Made by a program: the position numbers and the translations under genes. A DNA stretch of 27,820 bases from Desulfocurvus sp. (GTDB taxonomy: Bacteria > Desulfobacterota > Desulfovibrionia > Desulfovibrionales > Desulfovibrionaceae): assembly GCF_023230885.1 (NCBI RefSeq), contig NZ_JALNWM010000010.1, positions 1-27,820 on the forward strand. Direction: 5' to 3'. This document shows, piece by piece, positions 16,861-24,086 of the stretch (the first letter of the stretch is position 1; each line of letters starts with the position of its first letter). A model generated the notes under the pieces. That model searched no databases. It worked only from the letters and a program-made list of their open reading frames with translations, and was not told the DNA's origin.

Positions 16861-18533
16861 GAATAGTCCCCCTTTCCCCCGGGCAGCCGCCCACCCGCGT
16901 GGTCTGCGTGGCCAGCGGCAAGGGCGGCGTGGGCAAGACCAGCCTGTCCACGGGGCTGGCCTTCGCCCTGGCCGCGCGCGGCAACCGCGTCTGCCTGCTC
17001 GACGCCGACCTGGGCCTGGCCAATGTGGACATCCTGCTCGGGGTCAACCCCGAGAAGACCCTGGAGGACGTGCTGTTCGGCGGCACGGCCCTGGCCGAGG
17101 CCATCGTCTCCGTGGCCCCGGGGGTGGACCTGGTGTCGGGCGCGTCGGGCGTGCCCCGGCTGGCCGAGCTGACCCGCGCCGAGCGCATGCGCCTGGCGGC
17201 GGAGTTCGCCGCCCTGGACGGCTACGACTATCTCGTGGTGGACAACTCGCCGGGCATAAGCGCCCAGGTGGTGTCGCTGTGCCTGTCGGCGCGCGACCTG
17301 GTGGTGGTGGCCACGCCCGACGTGACGGCCGTCACCGACGCCTACGCCCTGATCAAGGTGCTTTCGCGCGCCGGGCTGTGGTGGAATCCGTTCATCTGCG
17401 TGAACCGCGCGCGCGGCAGGCAGCAGGCCCGGCTGGTGTTCGAGAAGCTGCGCTCCACGGCGGGGCGGCACCTGGGGCTCAACTGCCGCTACCTGGGCTG
17501 CCTGCTGGAGGACGAGGCCGTGCCCCTGGCCGCCAGCCTGCGGCGGCCCGTGGCCGAAGCCGCGCCGCGCTCGGGCGCCGCCCGCGACCTGGCGGCCCTG
17601 GCCCAGGCCCTGGACGAGGCCGAAACCCCCGGGCGGCGGCGCGACGTGAGCCCGCTGCGTTTCCTGGACGGCTCCATCATGCGCCTGAAGCAGGAGCGCG
17701 GGGCCCTGGCGGGCATCGCCCGGACCGCCGAGCGCTTCCAGCGCGAGCTGGCGGCCGGTGCCTCCGGGGGCGGCGCGGGGCCCGACGTGCGCGACCGGGC
17801 CCGGCTGCTGGAGGGGCTGGCCCGCCTGGGCCGGGGGCTCGACCGCCTGGAGCGCCTGAACGCCGTGGGCCCCCAGGGCGACCGGGCCCGGCTCGCGGCG
17901 GCCATGCGCGCCGAGCTGGCGGCCATGCGCGCCCTGCTGGCTCCCGGCGCCGCCTGCGGCCCGGAAGGCCGCGCGCCCGCACCGGTGCCCCCGGCGCCGC
18001 CCCGGCGGCCCCGGAGCCTGGATTCCCCCGCGCCCGGGCGCGACCCTGGCGACGAGACTCTGCCCGGCATGCGCGCGGCCCTGGCCGCCCTGGCCGAGGC
18101 GGCCGCCCCCGCCGGAGCGCGACCCCAGGGCCCCGGGACGCCCCCGGCCCAGGCCCGGAGCGCGCCCCCTGCGGGAAGCCCGCGCGGCCGGGCCCTGCTG
18201 GTCTGCCCGCCCTCGCCCATGCGCGAGGTGCTGGCCGAGGTGCTCAGCGAAGCCGGGCTGCAACCCGAACCCGTGCATCCCCGCGCCCTGAACGGCGGGG
18301 ACCATTTCGCGGGCTACCGCCTGGGGCTGATCTGCTGGGACGCCCCGGCCCGCGACCTGGAACGCGTGGTGGCCCGGGCGGGCGACACGCCCGTGCTCAT
18401 GCTGCGCGGTTTCCGCCGCGCGCCCGAGCAGGAGCCCGACCTGAGCGGCCTGCCCGTGACCGTGCTCTACAAGCCCTTCCAGGTTCAGGCGCTGCACAGC
18501 GCCATCCGCAAGGCCGCCGGAACCCCGGGCTAG
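16857..18533 (+). CDS. FlhG/MinD-type ATPase fused to a degenerate receiver domain
   Basis: A 558-residue protein. Residues 1 to about 265 are a SIMIBI ATPase of the FlhG (MinD2/YlxH) branch: deviant Walker A ASGKGGVGKTS with K22 and K27, DADLGLANVDILLG (49-62), SGASGV (94-99) and DYLVVDNSPGIS (124-135). After a charged, Pro/Ala-rich region (about 270-440), the last 115 residues have the outline of a receiver. However, the acidic pair is replaced (LLVCPPSPMREVL), and the usual Thr/Ser strand ends in LRGF. An aspartate in LICWDAP and the lysine in LYKPF remain. It is therefore probably a pseudo-receiver used for binding. FlhG proteins set the place and number of polar flagella, but no flagellar genes are near. 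Coupling to the hybrid kinase by ATGA overlap suggests positioning or gating of a signalling complex. Confidence 0.85.
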   Translation: MRIVPLSPGQPPTRVVCVASGKGGVGKTSLSTGLAFALAARGNRVCLLDADLGLANVDILLGVNPEKTLEDVLFGGTALAEAIVSVAPGVDLVSGASGVPRLAELTRAERMRLAAEFAALDGYDYLVVDNSPGISAQVVSLCLSARDLVVVATPDVTAVTDAYALIKVLSRAGLWWNPFICVNRARGRQQARLVFEKLRSTAGRHLGLNCRYLGCLLEDEAVPLAASLRRPVAEAAPRSGAARDLAALAQALDEAETPGRRRDVSPLRFLDGSIMRLKQERGALAGIARTAERFQRELAAGASGGGAGPDVRDRARLLEGLARLGRGLDRLERLNAVGPQGDRARLAAAMRAELAAMRALLAPGAACGPEGRAPAPVPPAPPRRPRSLDSPAPGRDPGDETLPGMRAALAALAEAAAPAGARPQGPGTPPAQARSAPPAGSPRGRALLVCPPSPMREVLAEVLSEAGLQPEPVHPRALNGGDHFAGYRLGLICWDAPARDLERVVARAGDTPVLMLRGFRRAPEQEPDLSGLPVTVLYKPFQVQALHSAIRKAAGTPG

Positions 18534-18682
18534 CTGTCCGCGCCCCGCGCGGACGCCCTGCCGCCCGCCCCGGTGCTGGTTCTGCCCCATCGGGGCAGGC
18601 CGCGCGGCCGCCTTGCGCGCCGGTTTCGCAAGGGTGCGGGGGCGCTGCCGCCGGGGCCTCCGGGCTTGCGCCCGCCCGCGGA

Positions 18683-18726
18683 CCGAAGCGGCCGCACCCC
18701 CCGGGGGGCGCGGCCGCTTCGGTTTT
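18683..18726 (+). terminator. Intrinsic terminator of the HDOD-kinase / FlhG-like operon
   Basis: A 13-bp perfect stem (18683-18695 with 18710-18722) encloses a C6-G6 inner element and is followed by TTTT (18723-18726), the classical plus-strand form. A smaller 7-bp hairpin (18536-18542 with 18548-18554) lies right after the FlhG-like stop, and another (18609-18615 with 18625-18631) lies between them. On the minus strand, an 8-bp stem (18736-18743 with 18760-18767) may end the convergent kinase transcript. The 246-base gap holds nothing else visible. Confidence 0.8.
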
Positions 18727-18779
18727 GTGCCCGGGCCGCCGGGAGGGCGGGGGCGTCGGCCCGGCGGGCAGGCCGCGTC

Positions 18780-20723
18780 CTAGGAGCCCTCGGAGCAGGT
18801 CTTGGCCGACTCGGGCAGCACGCGCGGCAGGCGGATGGTGAAGGTCGAGCCCTGGCCGGGCTCGGAATCCACGCTGATGGCCCCGCCGTGCTGGCGGATG
18901 GTCTTGTCGGAGACGAACAGGCCCAGGCCCGTGCCCTTGCAGCCCTTGGACGAGAAGAACAGAGTGAACATGCGCTCGCGGGTTTCGCGGTCGATGCCCG
19001 TGCCGTTGTCGGCCACGGTGAAGGTCAGGGCCGTTTCGTCGGCGCGCACGCCGAAGGTCACGGCGTGCCGGGGCTTGGCGGTGTCGTCCTGGCAGGCGTC
19101 CACGGCGTTTTCCAGCAGGTTGACCAGGGCGGCGCTGAGCATGGTTGCGTCGGCCTCGAAGCTGCCCAGGTCGCCGGGGGGCAGGCTGCGCACGAAGGCC
19201 ACGCCGCCCTTCTGGGCCTTGGGCTCAACCAGCCGGGCCACGCTCTCGAAGAAGGCCCCCAGGTCCGTGGCGGCCCAGTTCAGCTCGCGGTGCTTGGCGT
19301 AGTGCAGCATTTGCAGGACCATGGAGCGGATGCGGCTGACCATGTCCTTGACGGTGGCCCAGCCGGACTCCACGCGCCCGGGGTCGTCGTTCCTGAAGCC
19401 CGACTCCACGCGGTAGACCCCGCCGTCCAGGGCGGTGAGCATGCCCTTGATGCCGTGGGACATGGAGCCGATCATCAGGCCCAGGGAGGCCAGGTGGTCC
19501 TGGAGCTCGCGCAGCTGGGTGATGTCCGTGGCCATTTCCATGACCTCGGTGATGGCCCCGGAGGCGTCGCGGATGGGCGCCGTCCAGAGCAGCACGTTGT
19601 AGGGCTTGCCCGTGCGCGAGGTGACCACGGTTTCCCACTGGTGGCTCTGGCCGGTCTCGAAGGTCCGGGCCACGGGGCATTTGTCGCAGGGTTCGTCGCG
19701 GTGGGCGTAGACGGCGTGGCAGCGCACGCCCTCGCCCGGGGAGCCGAAGTGCTCCTTGAAGAGCCGGTTGGCGGCGGTGATGCGGAACTGGCGGTCCTGT
19801 ACGGAAATGAAGCAGGGCGCCTCGTCGAAGAGGAGCTGATACTGGGCGCGGGTGGCGCGCAGCTCCTCCTGGAGGCGGCTGATGGCCGTCAGGTCGGCGG
19901 TGATTTCCAGGACCAGCTCGACCTCGCCGTCGCCGCCGCGAATGGGCGCGGTGTGCACCAGGACGGGTACGCGCTCGCCCAGGACGGTGCGCACGGACGC
20001 CTCCATGCGCTGCCCGGCGCCGGAGCGGAAGGTGCGGCCCACGGGGCAGTCGCGCGGCTCCACGTCGGCGTATGCCTCCCAGCTGCCGCGCCCGGTCATC
20101 TCGCCCAGGCGCGCGCGGTAGAGGGCGTTGGTGGAGACGACCTCCATGTACTGGTTGTGGATGGAAATGAAGCAGGGCAGGTCCGAGAGGGTGGCGGCGC
20201 TGTCCTCGATGTCCCCGGCGATGTCGCGGATGGCCCCGGAGAGGCTTTCCACCACCTGGCCCACGGCGGCCTGGCGTTCGAGCTGGACGATGCGCTGGCT
20301 CTTCTCCTCCACCAGGCGTTCCAGGTTCTCGGTGTGGCGGCGCAGCTCCGCGCGCATGGCGATCTTTTCCTGCACGCGGGCCAGGGCCATTTCCAGGACT
20401 TCGTTGTTGATGGGCTTGGTCACGAAGTCGGCGGCCTGGAACTTGAGGCTCTTGATGGCCAGGTCCATGTCCGCGTGGCCGGAGATCATGACGACCTCCG
20501 TGTCGGGGCTTTGCTCCTTGATGCGCCGCAGCAGCGCGATGCCGTCCATGCCGGGCATCTTGATGTCCGTGAGCACGATGGGCGGCCGCTGGGCGGCGAA
20601 TATCTCCAGGGCCTGGCGGCCGTCGGCGGCGGTGAGCACCTCGTAGCCCAGGTCGGCCAGGGAGATGCCCAAAAAGGTGCGGATGCCGTCCTCGTCGTCA
20701 ACCAGAAGCAGCTTGGTGCCCAT
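18780..20723 (-). CDS. REC-PAS-PAS histidine kinase with cysteine cluster, last gene of the hmc-linked signalling set
   Basis: A 647-residue soluble kinase. The N-terminal receiver (1-120) is complete: D9-D10, D53 in LTDIKMP, S81 and K103 in VTKPIN. A helical linker (about 115-180) leads to two PAS domains (about 180-285 and 295-405), each opening with a related CFIS motif. The second holds C335, C346 and C349 in the pattern C-x10-C-x2-CP; the first keeps a single matching C226. Such cysteines could bind metal or sense redox state. The transmitter has H423 in SMSHGIKGML (glycine instead of the usual acidic residue after His), then VADNGTGID, FFSSKG and GTGLGL. It follows two Rrf1-like receivers on the same strand, which are its likely partners. 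The ribosome site before ATG 20723 is weak (GGGCGGGAAC). Confidence 0.9.
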   Translation of the reverse strand: MGTKLLLVDDEDGIRTFLGISLADLGYEVLTAADGRQALEIFAAQRPPIVLTDIKMPGMDGIALLRRIKEQSPDTEVVMISGHADMDLAIKSLKFQAADFVTKPINNEVLEMALARVQEKIAMRAELRRHTENLERLVEEKSQRIVQLERQAAVGQVVESLSGAIRDIAGDIEDSAATLSDLPCFISIHNQYMEVVSTNALYRARLGEMTGRGSWEAYADVEPRDCPVGRTFRSGAGQRMEASVRTVLGERVPVLVHTAPIRGGDGEVELVLEITADLTAISRLQEELRATRAQYQLLFDEAPCFISVQDRQFRITAANRLFKEHFGSPGEGVRCHAVYAHRDEPCDKCPVARTFETGQSHQWETVVTSRTGKPYNVLLWTAPIRDASGAITEVMEMATDITQLRELQDHLASLGLMIGSMSHGIKGMLTALDGGVYRVESGFRNDDPGRVESGWATVKDMVSRIRSMVLQMLHYAKHRELNWAATDLGAFFESVARLVEPKAQKGGVAFVRSLPPGDLGSFEADATMLSAALVNLLENAVDACQDDTAKPRHAVTFGVRADETALTFTVADNGTGIDRETRERMFTLFFSSKGCKGTGLGLFVSDKTIRQHGGAISVDSEPGQGSTFTIRLPRVLPESAKTCSEGS

Positions 20724-20745
20724 GTTCCCGCCCGCGGTGGTGAGC

Positions 20746-20780
20746 GGGGCGCGGCGGTGGGTTGCGGGCCGCCGCGCCCC
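20746..20780 (-). other. Intercistronic hairpin between receiver gene and kinase gene
   Basis: A perfect 12-bp stem (20746-20757 with 20769-20780) with an 11-base loop begins eight bases past the stop of the upstream receiver gene and ends 22 bases before the kinase start. There is no T run. It is one of four such hairpins in the four gaps from hmcF to the kinase. Confidence 0.5.
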
Positions 20781-20788
20781 GGACGTTG

Positions 20789-21142
20789 CTAGCCGATGGT
20801 GTCCTTGACGATGCCCAGCACCTGGGCCGGGTCGAAGGGCTTGTTGATGGTGGCCACGGCCTTCTTGATGGCCAGGTGGATACCCGACAGGCCGCTGATG
20901 ACGATGACCGGGGTCTCCTTGAACTCGGGCATCTGGGTCATCTTGCGGTAGAAGCGCGGGCCCCATTCCTTGGGCATCTCCAGGTCCAGGGTCACCAGGT
21001 CGGGCCTTTCGGTTTCCAGCATCTTCAGGGCCTGGTCCCCGTCGTGGGCCGAGCAGGTCTCGTAGCCGCTGTCCTTGAAGAGCGTGACGAGGTAGTCAAC
21101 GATGTCGCGGTCGTCGTCCACAACCATGATCTTCTTGGCCAT
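20789..21142 (-). CDS. Single-domain response regulator, Rrf1-like (second of a tandem pair)
   Basis: A 117-residue stand-alone receiver: D9-D11 acidic cluster, phospho-acceptor D53 in VTLDLEMP, serine in VISGL and lysine in NKPFDP. The unusual segment EMPKEWGPRFYRK directly after the phosphorylation site is nearly identical in the neighbouring receiver, and the two proteins share about 60% of residues by eye count, so they arose by tandem duplication. No output domain is present; it probably passes phosphate or binds a partner. In D. vulgaris a single receiver, Rrf1, follows hmcF, so the name Rrf1-like is given by position and type. GGAGGAA stands at good distance before ATG 21142. Confidence 0.88.
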   Translation of the reverse strand: MAKKIMVVDDDRDIVDYLVTLFKDSGYETCSAHDGDQALKMLETERPDLVTLDLEMPKEWGPRFYRKMTQMPEFKETPVIVISGLSGIHLAIKKAVATINKPFDPAQVLGIVKDTIG

Positions 21143-21175
21143 TGCTGTTCCTCCGTGTGTGCCGGGGTTTTGGGC

Positions 21176-21201
21176 GCGGCCCGGCCGGGGGCCGGGTCCG
21201 C
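21176..21201 (-). other. Intercistronic hairpin between the two receiver genes
   Basis: GCGG-CCCGGC (21176-21185) pairs with GCCGGG-CCGC (21191-21201, one bulged T). The 10-bp stem lies in the 81-base gap between the tandem receivers. No T run follows on the minus strand. It fits the hairpin-in-every-gap pattern of this cluster. Confidence 0.4.
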
Positions 21202-21223
21202 TCGCGGGCGTATGGTGGTTGCG

Positions 21224-21577
21224 CTAGCGGCCCAGGACGGAGCCCACGATGCCCAGCAGCTCGTCGGGATCGAAGGGCTTGGTCAGGGCGGCCACGGCCT
21301 TGGGAATGGCGTACTTGTTTCCGGCCAGCCCGCTGACCACCACCACCGGAATCCGCTTGAGCTCCGGGTCCTGGGCCAGCTTGCGGTAGAAGCGCGGGCC
21401 CCACTCCTCGGGCATTTCGATGTCCAGGGTGATGAGGTCGGGGCGTTCGGCCTTCACGAGCTCCAGGGCCTTGGCGCCGTCGGAGGCGGCGCAGGTCTGG
21501 TAGCCGTTGTCGGTGAAGATGTCGGTCAGGTATGTGACGATGTTCGGGTCATCGTCCACGATCATGATCTTGGCCAT
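21224..21577 (-). CDS. Single-domain response regulator, Rrf1-like (first of a tandem pair)
   Basis: A 117-residue receiver-only protein with D8-D10, phospho-acceptor D52 in ITLDIEMP, serine in VVSGL and lysine in TKPFDP, so it should be phosphorylatable. It shares the EMPxEWGPRFYRK signature with its downstream paralogue; differences are concentrated on the helices around residues 11-45 and 85-98, which often decide partner choice. The gene lies between the UspA gene and the second receiver. GGAGGGAG precedes ATG 21577. It may be the positional counterpart of Rrf1 of D. vulgaris, but which of the pair is closest cannot be settled by eye. Confidence 0.88.
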   Translation of the reverse strand: MAKIMIVDDDPNIVTYLTDIFTDNGYQTCAASDGAKALELVKAERPDLITLDIEMPEEWGPRFYRKLAQDPELKRIPVVVVSGLAGNKYAIPKAVAALTKPFDPDELLGIVGSVLGR

Positions 21578-21608
21578 GTCGGGTCTCCCTCCGGAGGGGG
21601 TTGTGGTC

Positions 21609-21637
21609 CTGCGGCCCGCACCCGTGGCGGGCCGCAG
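21609..21637 (-). other. Intercistronic hairpin between UspA and the first receiver gene
   Basis: A perfect 11-bp stem, CTGCGGCCCGC (21609-21619) with its complement at 21627-21637, and a 7-base loop. It lies 25 bases past the UspA stop codon. There is no T run on the minus strand, so processing, stability or partial attenuation is more likely than full termination. Confidence 0.5.
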
Positions 21638-21662
21638 GGCTTTGGCGGTTTGGCGTGACGGG

Positions 21663-22580
21663 TCAGACCTTGTCCGGATGGTTCACGCTGACCACCGGGC
21701 AGTTGGCGCGCAGGATGACCTGCTCCATGGTGCTGCCGATGCGCGCGGCCTCCAGGTCGGGGTCGCTGGCATGGTGGGCCACCACGATGAGGTCGGCCAG
21801 GCGCTCGCGGGCGAACTTGACGATTTCCACATAAGGCGTGCCTTCCCAGACCTCGATCTGCCACTTCTTGAAGTCCTCGGGCATGCGCGCGCCGTAGGTG
21901 GCGTGCATCCGCTTGCGGGCCTCGATGAGGCGGCCTTCGATCTCGTCCTGGTCCATGTCGCGGCCCATGCCGCCCTTTTCGATGTCCAGGGTGTGGAAGA
22001 TGTGCAGCTCGGCGTCCAGCTCCCGGGCGACCTTGGAGGCGAAGGCGAAGGCCGACTCGGCGGGCTTGGAGAAGTCCGTGGCGAAGACGATGCTGCCGAT
22101 GCCGCCCCAGTAGGAGGCGTGGGGCCGGTGCACGGAGAGCACGGGGCAGCGGGCGGCCTTGGCCACGCGTTGCAGGGTGCTGCCGGCCATGCCCCGGCGG
22201 TAGAACTTGCCTTCCTCGCCCTTGGTGCTGGCGCCCATGACGATCAGGTCGGTGCCGCTGTTGCGGGCCTGGCGCAGGATCTCGCGATGCGGGTGGCCGG
22301 TGACGATGGACACCGTGCAGGGCGCGGTGCAGGCCGCAAGATGTTTCTCGTAGTAGCTTCTGAGTTCGTCGCCGATGCAGGAGAGGTAGTTCTCGTCGAC
22401 GCTGACCTCCTCCCCGGTGCGCACATCCTTGACCACCTGGCTGTAGGCCCTGGTGGGCACGCCGGTGACGTGCAGCAGCTCCAGGGTCGCGCCGTAGCGG
22501 GAGGCCAGGTCGAAGGCGACCCGGGCGGCGTCGTCGCTGGCGGGGGAGCCCGACGTGGCGAACAGTATTCTTTGGAACAT
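21663..22580 (-). CDS. Tandem-domain universal stress protein (UspA family)
   Basis: A 305-residue protein made of two Usp domains. The first (1 to about 152) opens with FQRILFATSGSPASDDAA and carries a full nucleotide-binding style motif, MGASTKGEEG followed by RGMAGSTLQRV and CPVLSVH. The second (about 160-305) opens with IVFATDFSKPAESAF and ends with GSTMEQVILRANCPVVSVN, but its loop (HHASDPDLEAARIGST) is less canonical. Usp proteins bind ATP or act as stress-signalling adaptors. It lies between hmcF and the receiver pair on the same strand, so it may link energy or redox stress to Hmc expression or activity; that is inference. ATG 22580 is preferred over an in-frame GTG at 22592 because GAGGTGGG lies between them. 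Confidence 0.88.
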   Translation of the reverse strand: MFQRILFATSGSPASDDAARVAFDLASRYGATLELLHVTGVPTRAYSQVVKDVRTGEEVSVDENYLSCIGDELRSYYEKHLAACTAPCTVSIVTGHPHREILRQARNSGTDLIVMGASTKGEEGKFYRRGMAGSTLQRVAKAARCPVLSVHRPHASYWGGIGSIVFATDFSKPAESAFAFASKVARELDAELHIFHTLDIEKGGMGRDMDQDEIEGRLIEARKRMHATYGARMPEDFKKWQIEVWEGTPYVEIVKFARERLADLIVVAHHASDPDLEAARIGSTMEQVILRANCPVVSVNHPDKV

Positions 22581-22604
22581 ATCCCACCTCACACGTTGGG
22601 GTGA

Positions 22605-22629
22605 GGGCCGGGGCGCTCGGCCCCGGCCC
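22605..22629 (-). other. Hairpin between hmcF and the UspA gene
   Basis: A perfect 10-bp stem, GGGCCGGGGC (22605-22614) with its complement at 22620-22629, loop of five bases, 23 bases past the hmcF stop. This is the boundary between structural hmc genes and the regulatory tail. No T run follows, so read-through is expected; it could lower expression of the tail or protect the upstream mRNA. Confidence 0.5.
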
Positions 22630-22652
22630 GGACCGTCGTTATCCCTCGCGCC

Positions 22653-24050
22653 CTATTCTTCCTCTTGCTCGGGCCGCAGATGCTCGGGAATCTCCACCAT
22701 CTTGATGAGCAGCGGCTTGAGGAAGGTCCAGCGGATGCCGATCTCGAACTCCTCCTCCAGGTCGCGGATGGCGTCCCAGCAGTTGTGGCAGGGGGCGATG
22801 ACCAGCTTGCAGCCCGTGGCCAGGATCTGGTCACGCTTGGTCTTGAGGGCCTTGTTGCGCTGGGCGCGATAGCGGCCCACGCCGTTGAACCCGCCGCCGC
22901 CGCCGCAGCAGTAGTTGTATTCCTTGTTGGGCGCCATTTCCACGAAGTAGCCGGGCTCCACGATGTAGCTGATGATCTCGCGGGTGACCTCGGCCAGGCC
23001 GTAGTTGCGCACATAGTTGCAGGAGTCCTGGAGGGTGACGGGCTCCTTGATGCGTTTGGCGGGGTCGATCTTGAGCTTGCCGGTGCGCAGGGCCTCGGCC
23101 ACCCATTCCACATAGTGGATGTAGGGCGCCGGGGGCTTGCCGTCGGGGCGGCCGCACCAGTAGGGCCCCTCGATGACCGAGGCGCGGTGGGCGTGGCCGC
23201 ACTCGGTGCCCACCACCCGCTTGGGCCGCAGGCGCTCGATGGCGTCGTAGACGTTTTGCACCTGCATCTTGCAGGCTTCCCAGTCGCCGGCGAACATGCA
23301 CAGGGCCGTCTGCTCCCAGCCGTTGCTGGGCACGGTCCAGTTCTCCCCGGCGATGTGGAAGAGGATGGCGGCCTCGGCCACGTCCTCGGGGTAGTGCTTG
23401 GGCTCGCGGGCGTTGCAGGTGTACATGATGTCCGCGTCCTCGACATCCACGGGGATGGTCAGGCCGGGATATTCCTCCTCGTTCTCCTCGGCCATCCACT
23501 CGCAGGTCTCGACCCAGTCCTCCTCGGTCACGTCCATCTGGGCGCGGTAGACGCGGTGCATGCCCGAGCCGATCTTGAGCTCCCACGGCACGAAGCCCTG
23601 GGAGTAGAGCAGGCCGCGCGTGTAGGAGATCATCTGGCCCATGTCGATGCCGTGGGGGCAGTATTGGGCGCAGCGCGAGCAGCAGGTGCAGCGCGACCAG
23701 CAGACTTCCATGGCGTGCAGCATGAACTTGGTGTCCACGTTGCCGTCCTTGCGGACTATCTCGCCCAGGGTCGTCTGGACCTTGTAGGACGGCACCTGCT
23801 CGGGGGCGCGGTCGTTGACGCGATACAGGAAGCAGCTGTCGGCGCACAGGCCGCAACGGGCGCAGATGTCCAGCCAGGTGCGGATGCGCGACTTGCAGGT
23901 GGCGTCCAGGCGTTTCTTGAGGTCCGCCGTGTCCACCTCCAGCTCTTCCATTTCCTTGTAGTAGTTCGTCCCCCTGGTGTCGGAGAGCAGGTGCAGTATG
24001 TCCTCCTCCGTCTGCAGGGGGCGTCTGAAGCAGTATTTCCCTTCAGGCAT
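22653..24050 (-). CDS. hmcF: HmcF: cytoplasmic iron-sulfur protein with heterodisulfide-reductase-like CCG domain
   Basis: A 465-residue soluble protein with the HmcF/DsrK/HdrD layout. Two 4Fe-4S motifs are complete: C63, C66, C69, C73 (ICARCGLCADSC) and C121, C124, C127, C131P (CTCCSRCAQYCPHG), with extra cysteines C117 and C123. The C-terminal CCG motif is C344, C381-C382 (YNYCCGGGGG) and C421-x2-C424 (PCHNCWD), the arrangement that holds a special 4Fe-4S cluster in heterodisulfide reductases. In the Hmc complex this subunit is the cytoplasmic electron entry or exit point next to the b-type cytochrome HmcE. ATG 24050 follows AAGGAGAG; in-frame codons further upstream lack a ribosome site. 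The gene starts 36 bases after hmcE, in canonical operon order. Confidence 0.95.
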   Translation of the reverse strand: MPEGKYCFRRPLQTEEDILHLLSDTRGTNYYKEMEELEVDTADLKKRLDATCKSRIRTWLDICARCGLCADSCFLYRVNDRAPEQVPSYKVQTTLGEIVRKDGNVDTKFMLHAMEVCWSRCTCCSRCAQYCPHGIDMGQMISYTRGLLYSQGFVPWELKIGSGMHRVYRAQMDVTEEDWVETCEWMAEENEEEYPGLTIPVDVEDADIMYTCNAREPKHYPEDVAEAAILFHIAGENWTVPSNGWEQTALCMFAGDWEACKMQVQNVYDAIERLRPKRVVGTECGHAHRASVIEGPYWCGRPDGKPPAPYIHYVEWVAEALRTGKLKIDPAKRIKEPVTLQDSCNYVRNYGLAEVTREIISYIVEPGYFVEMAPNKEYNYCCGGGGGFNGVGRYRAQRNKALKTKRDQILATGCKLVIAPCHNCWDAIRDLEEEFEIGIRWTFLKPLLIKMVEIPEHLRPEQEEE

Positions 24051-24086
24051 GATCTCTCCTTGCCCCGCGGGCATGGATGGAGTTGC

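Noticed and set aside
16857..18533. Calling the ATPase the flagellar regulator FlhG itself or MinD of cell division
   Set aside because: There is no flhF, flagellar or minCE gene nearby, and the long tail with a receiver-like domain is foreign to both; only family level is supported.
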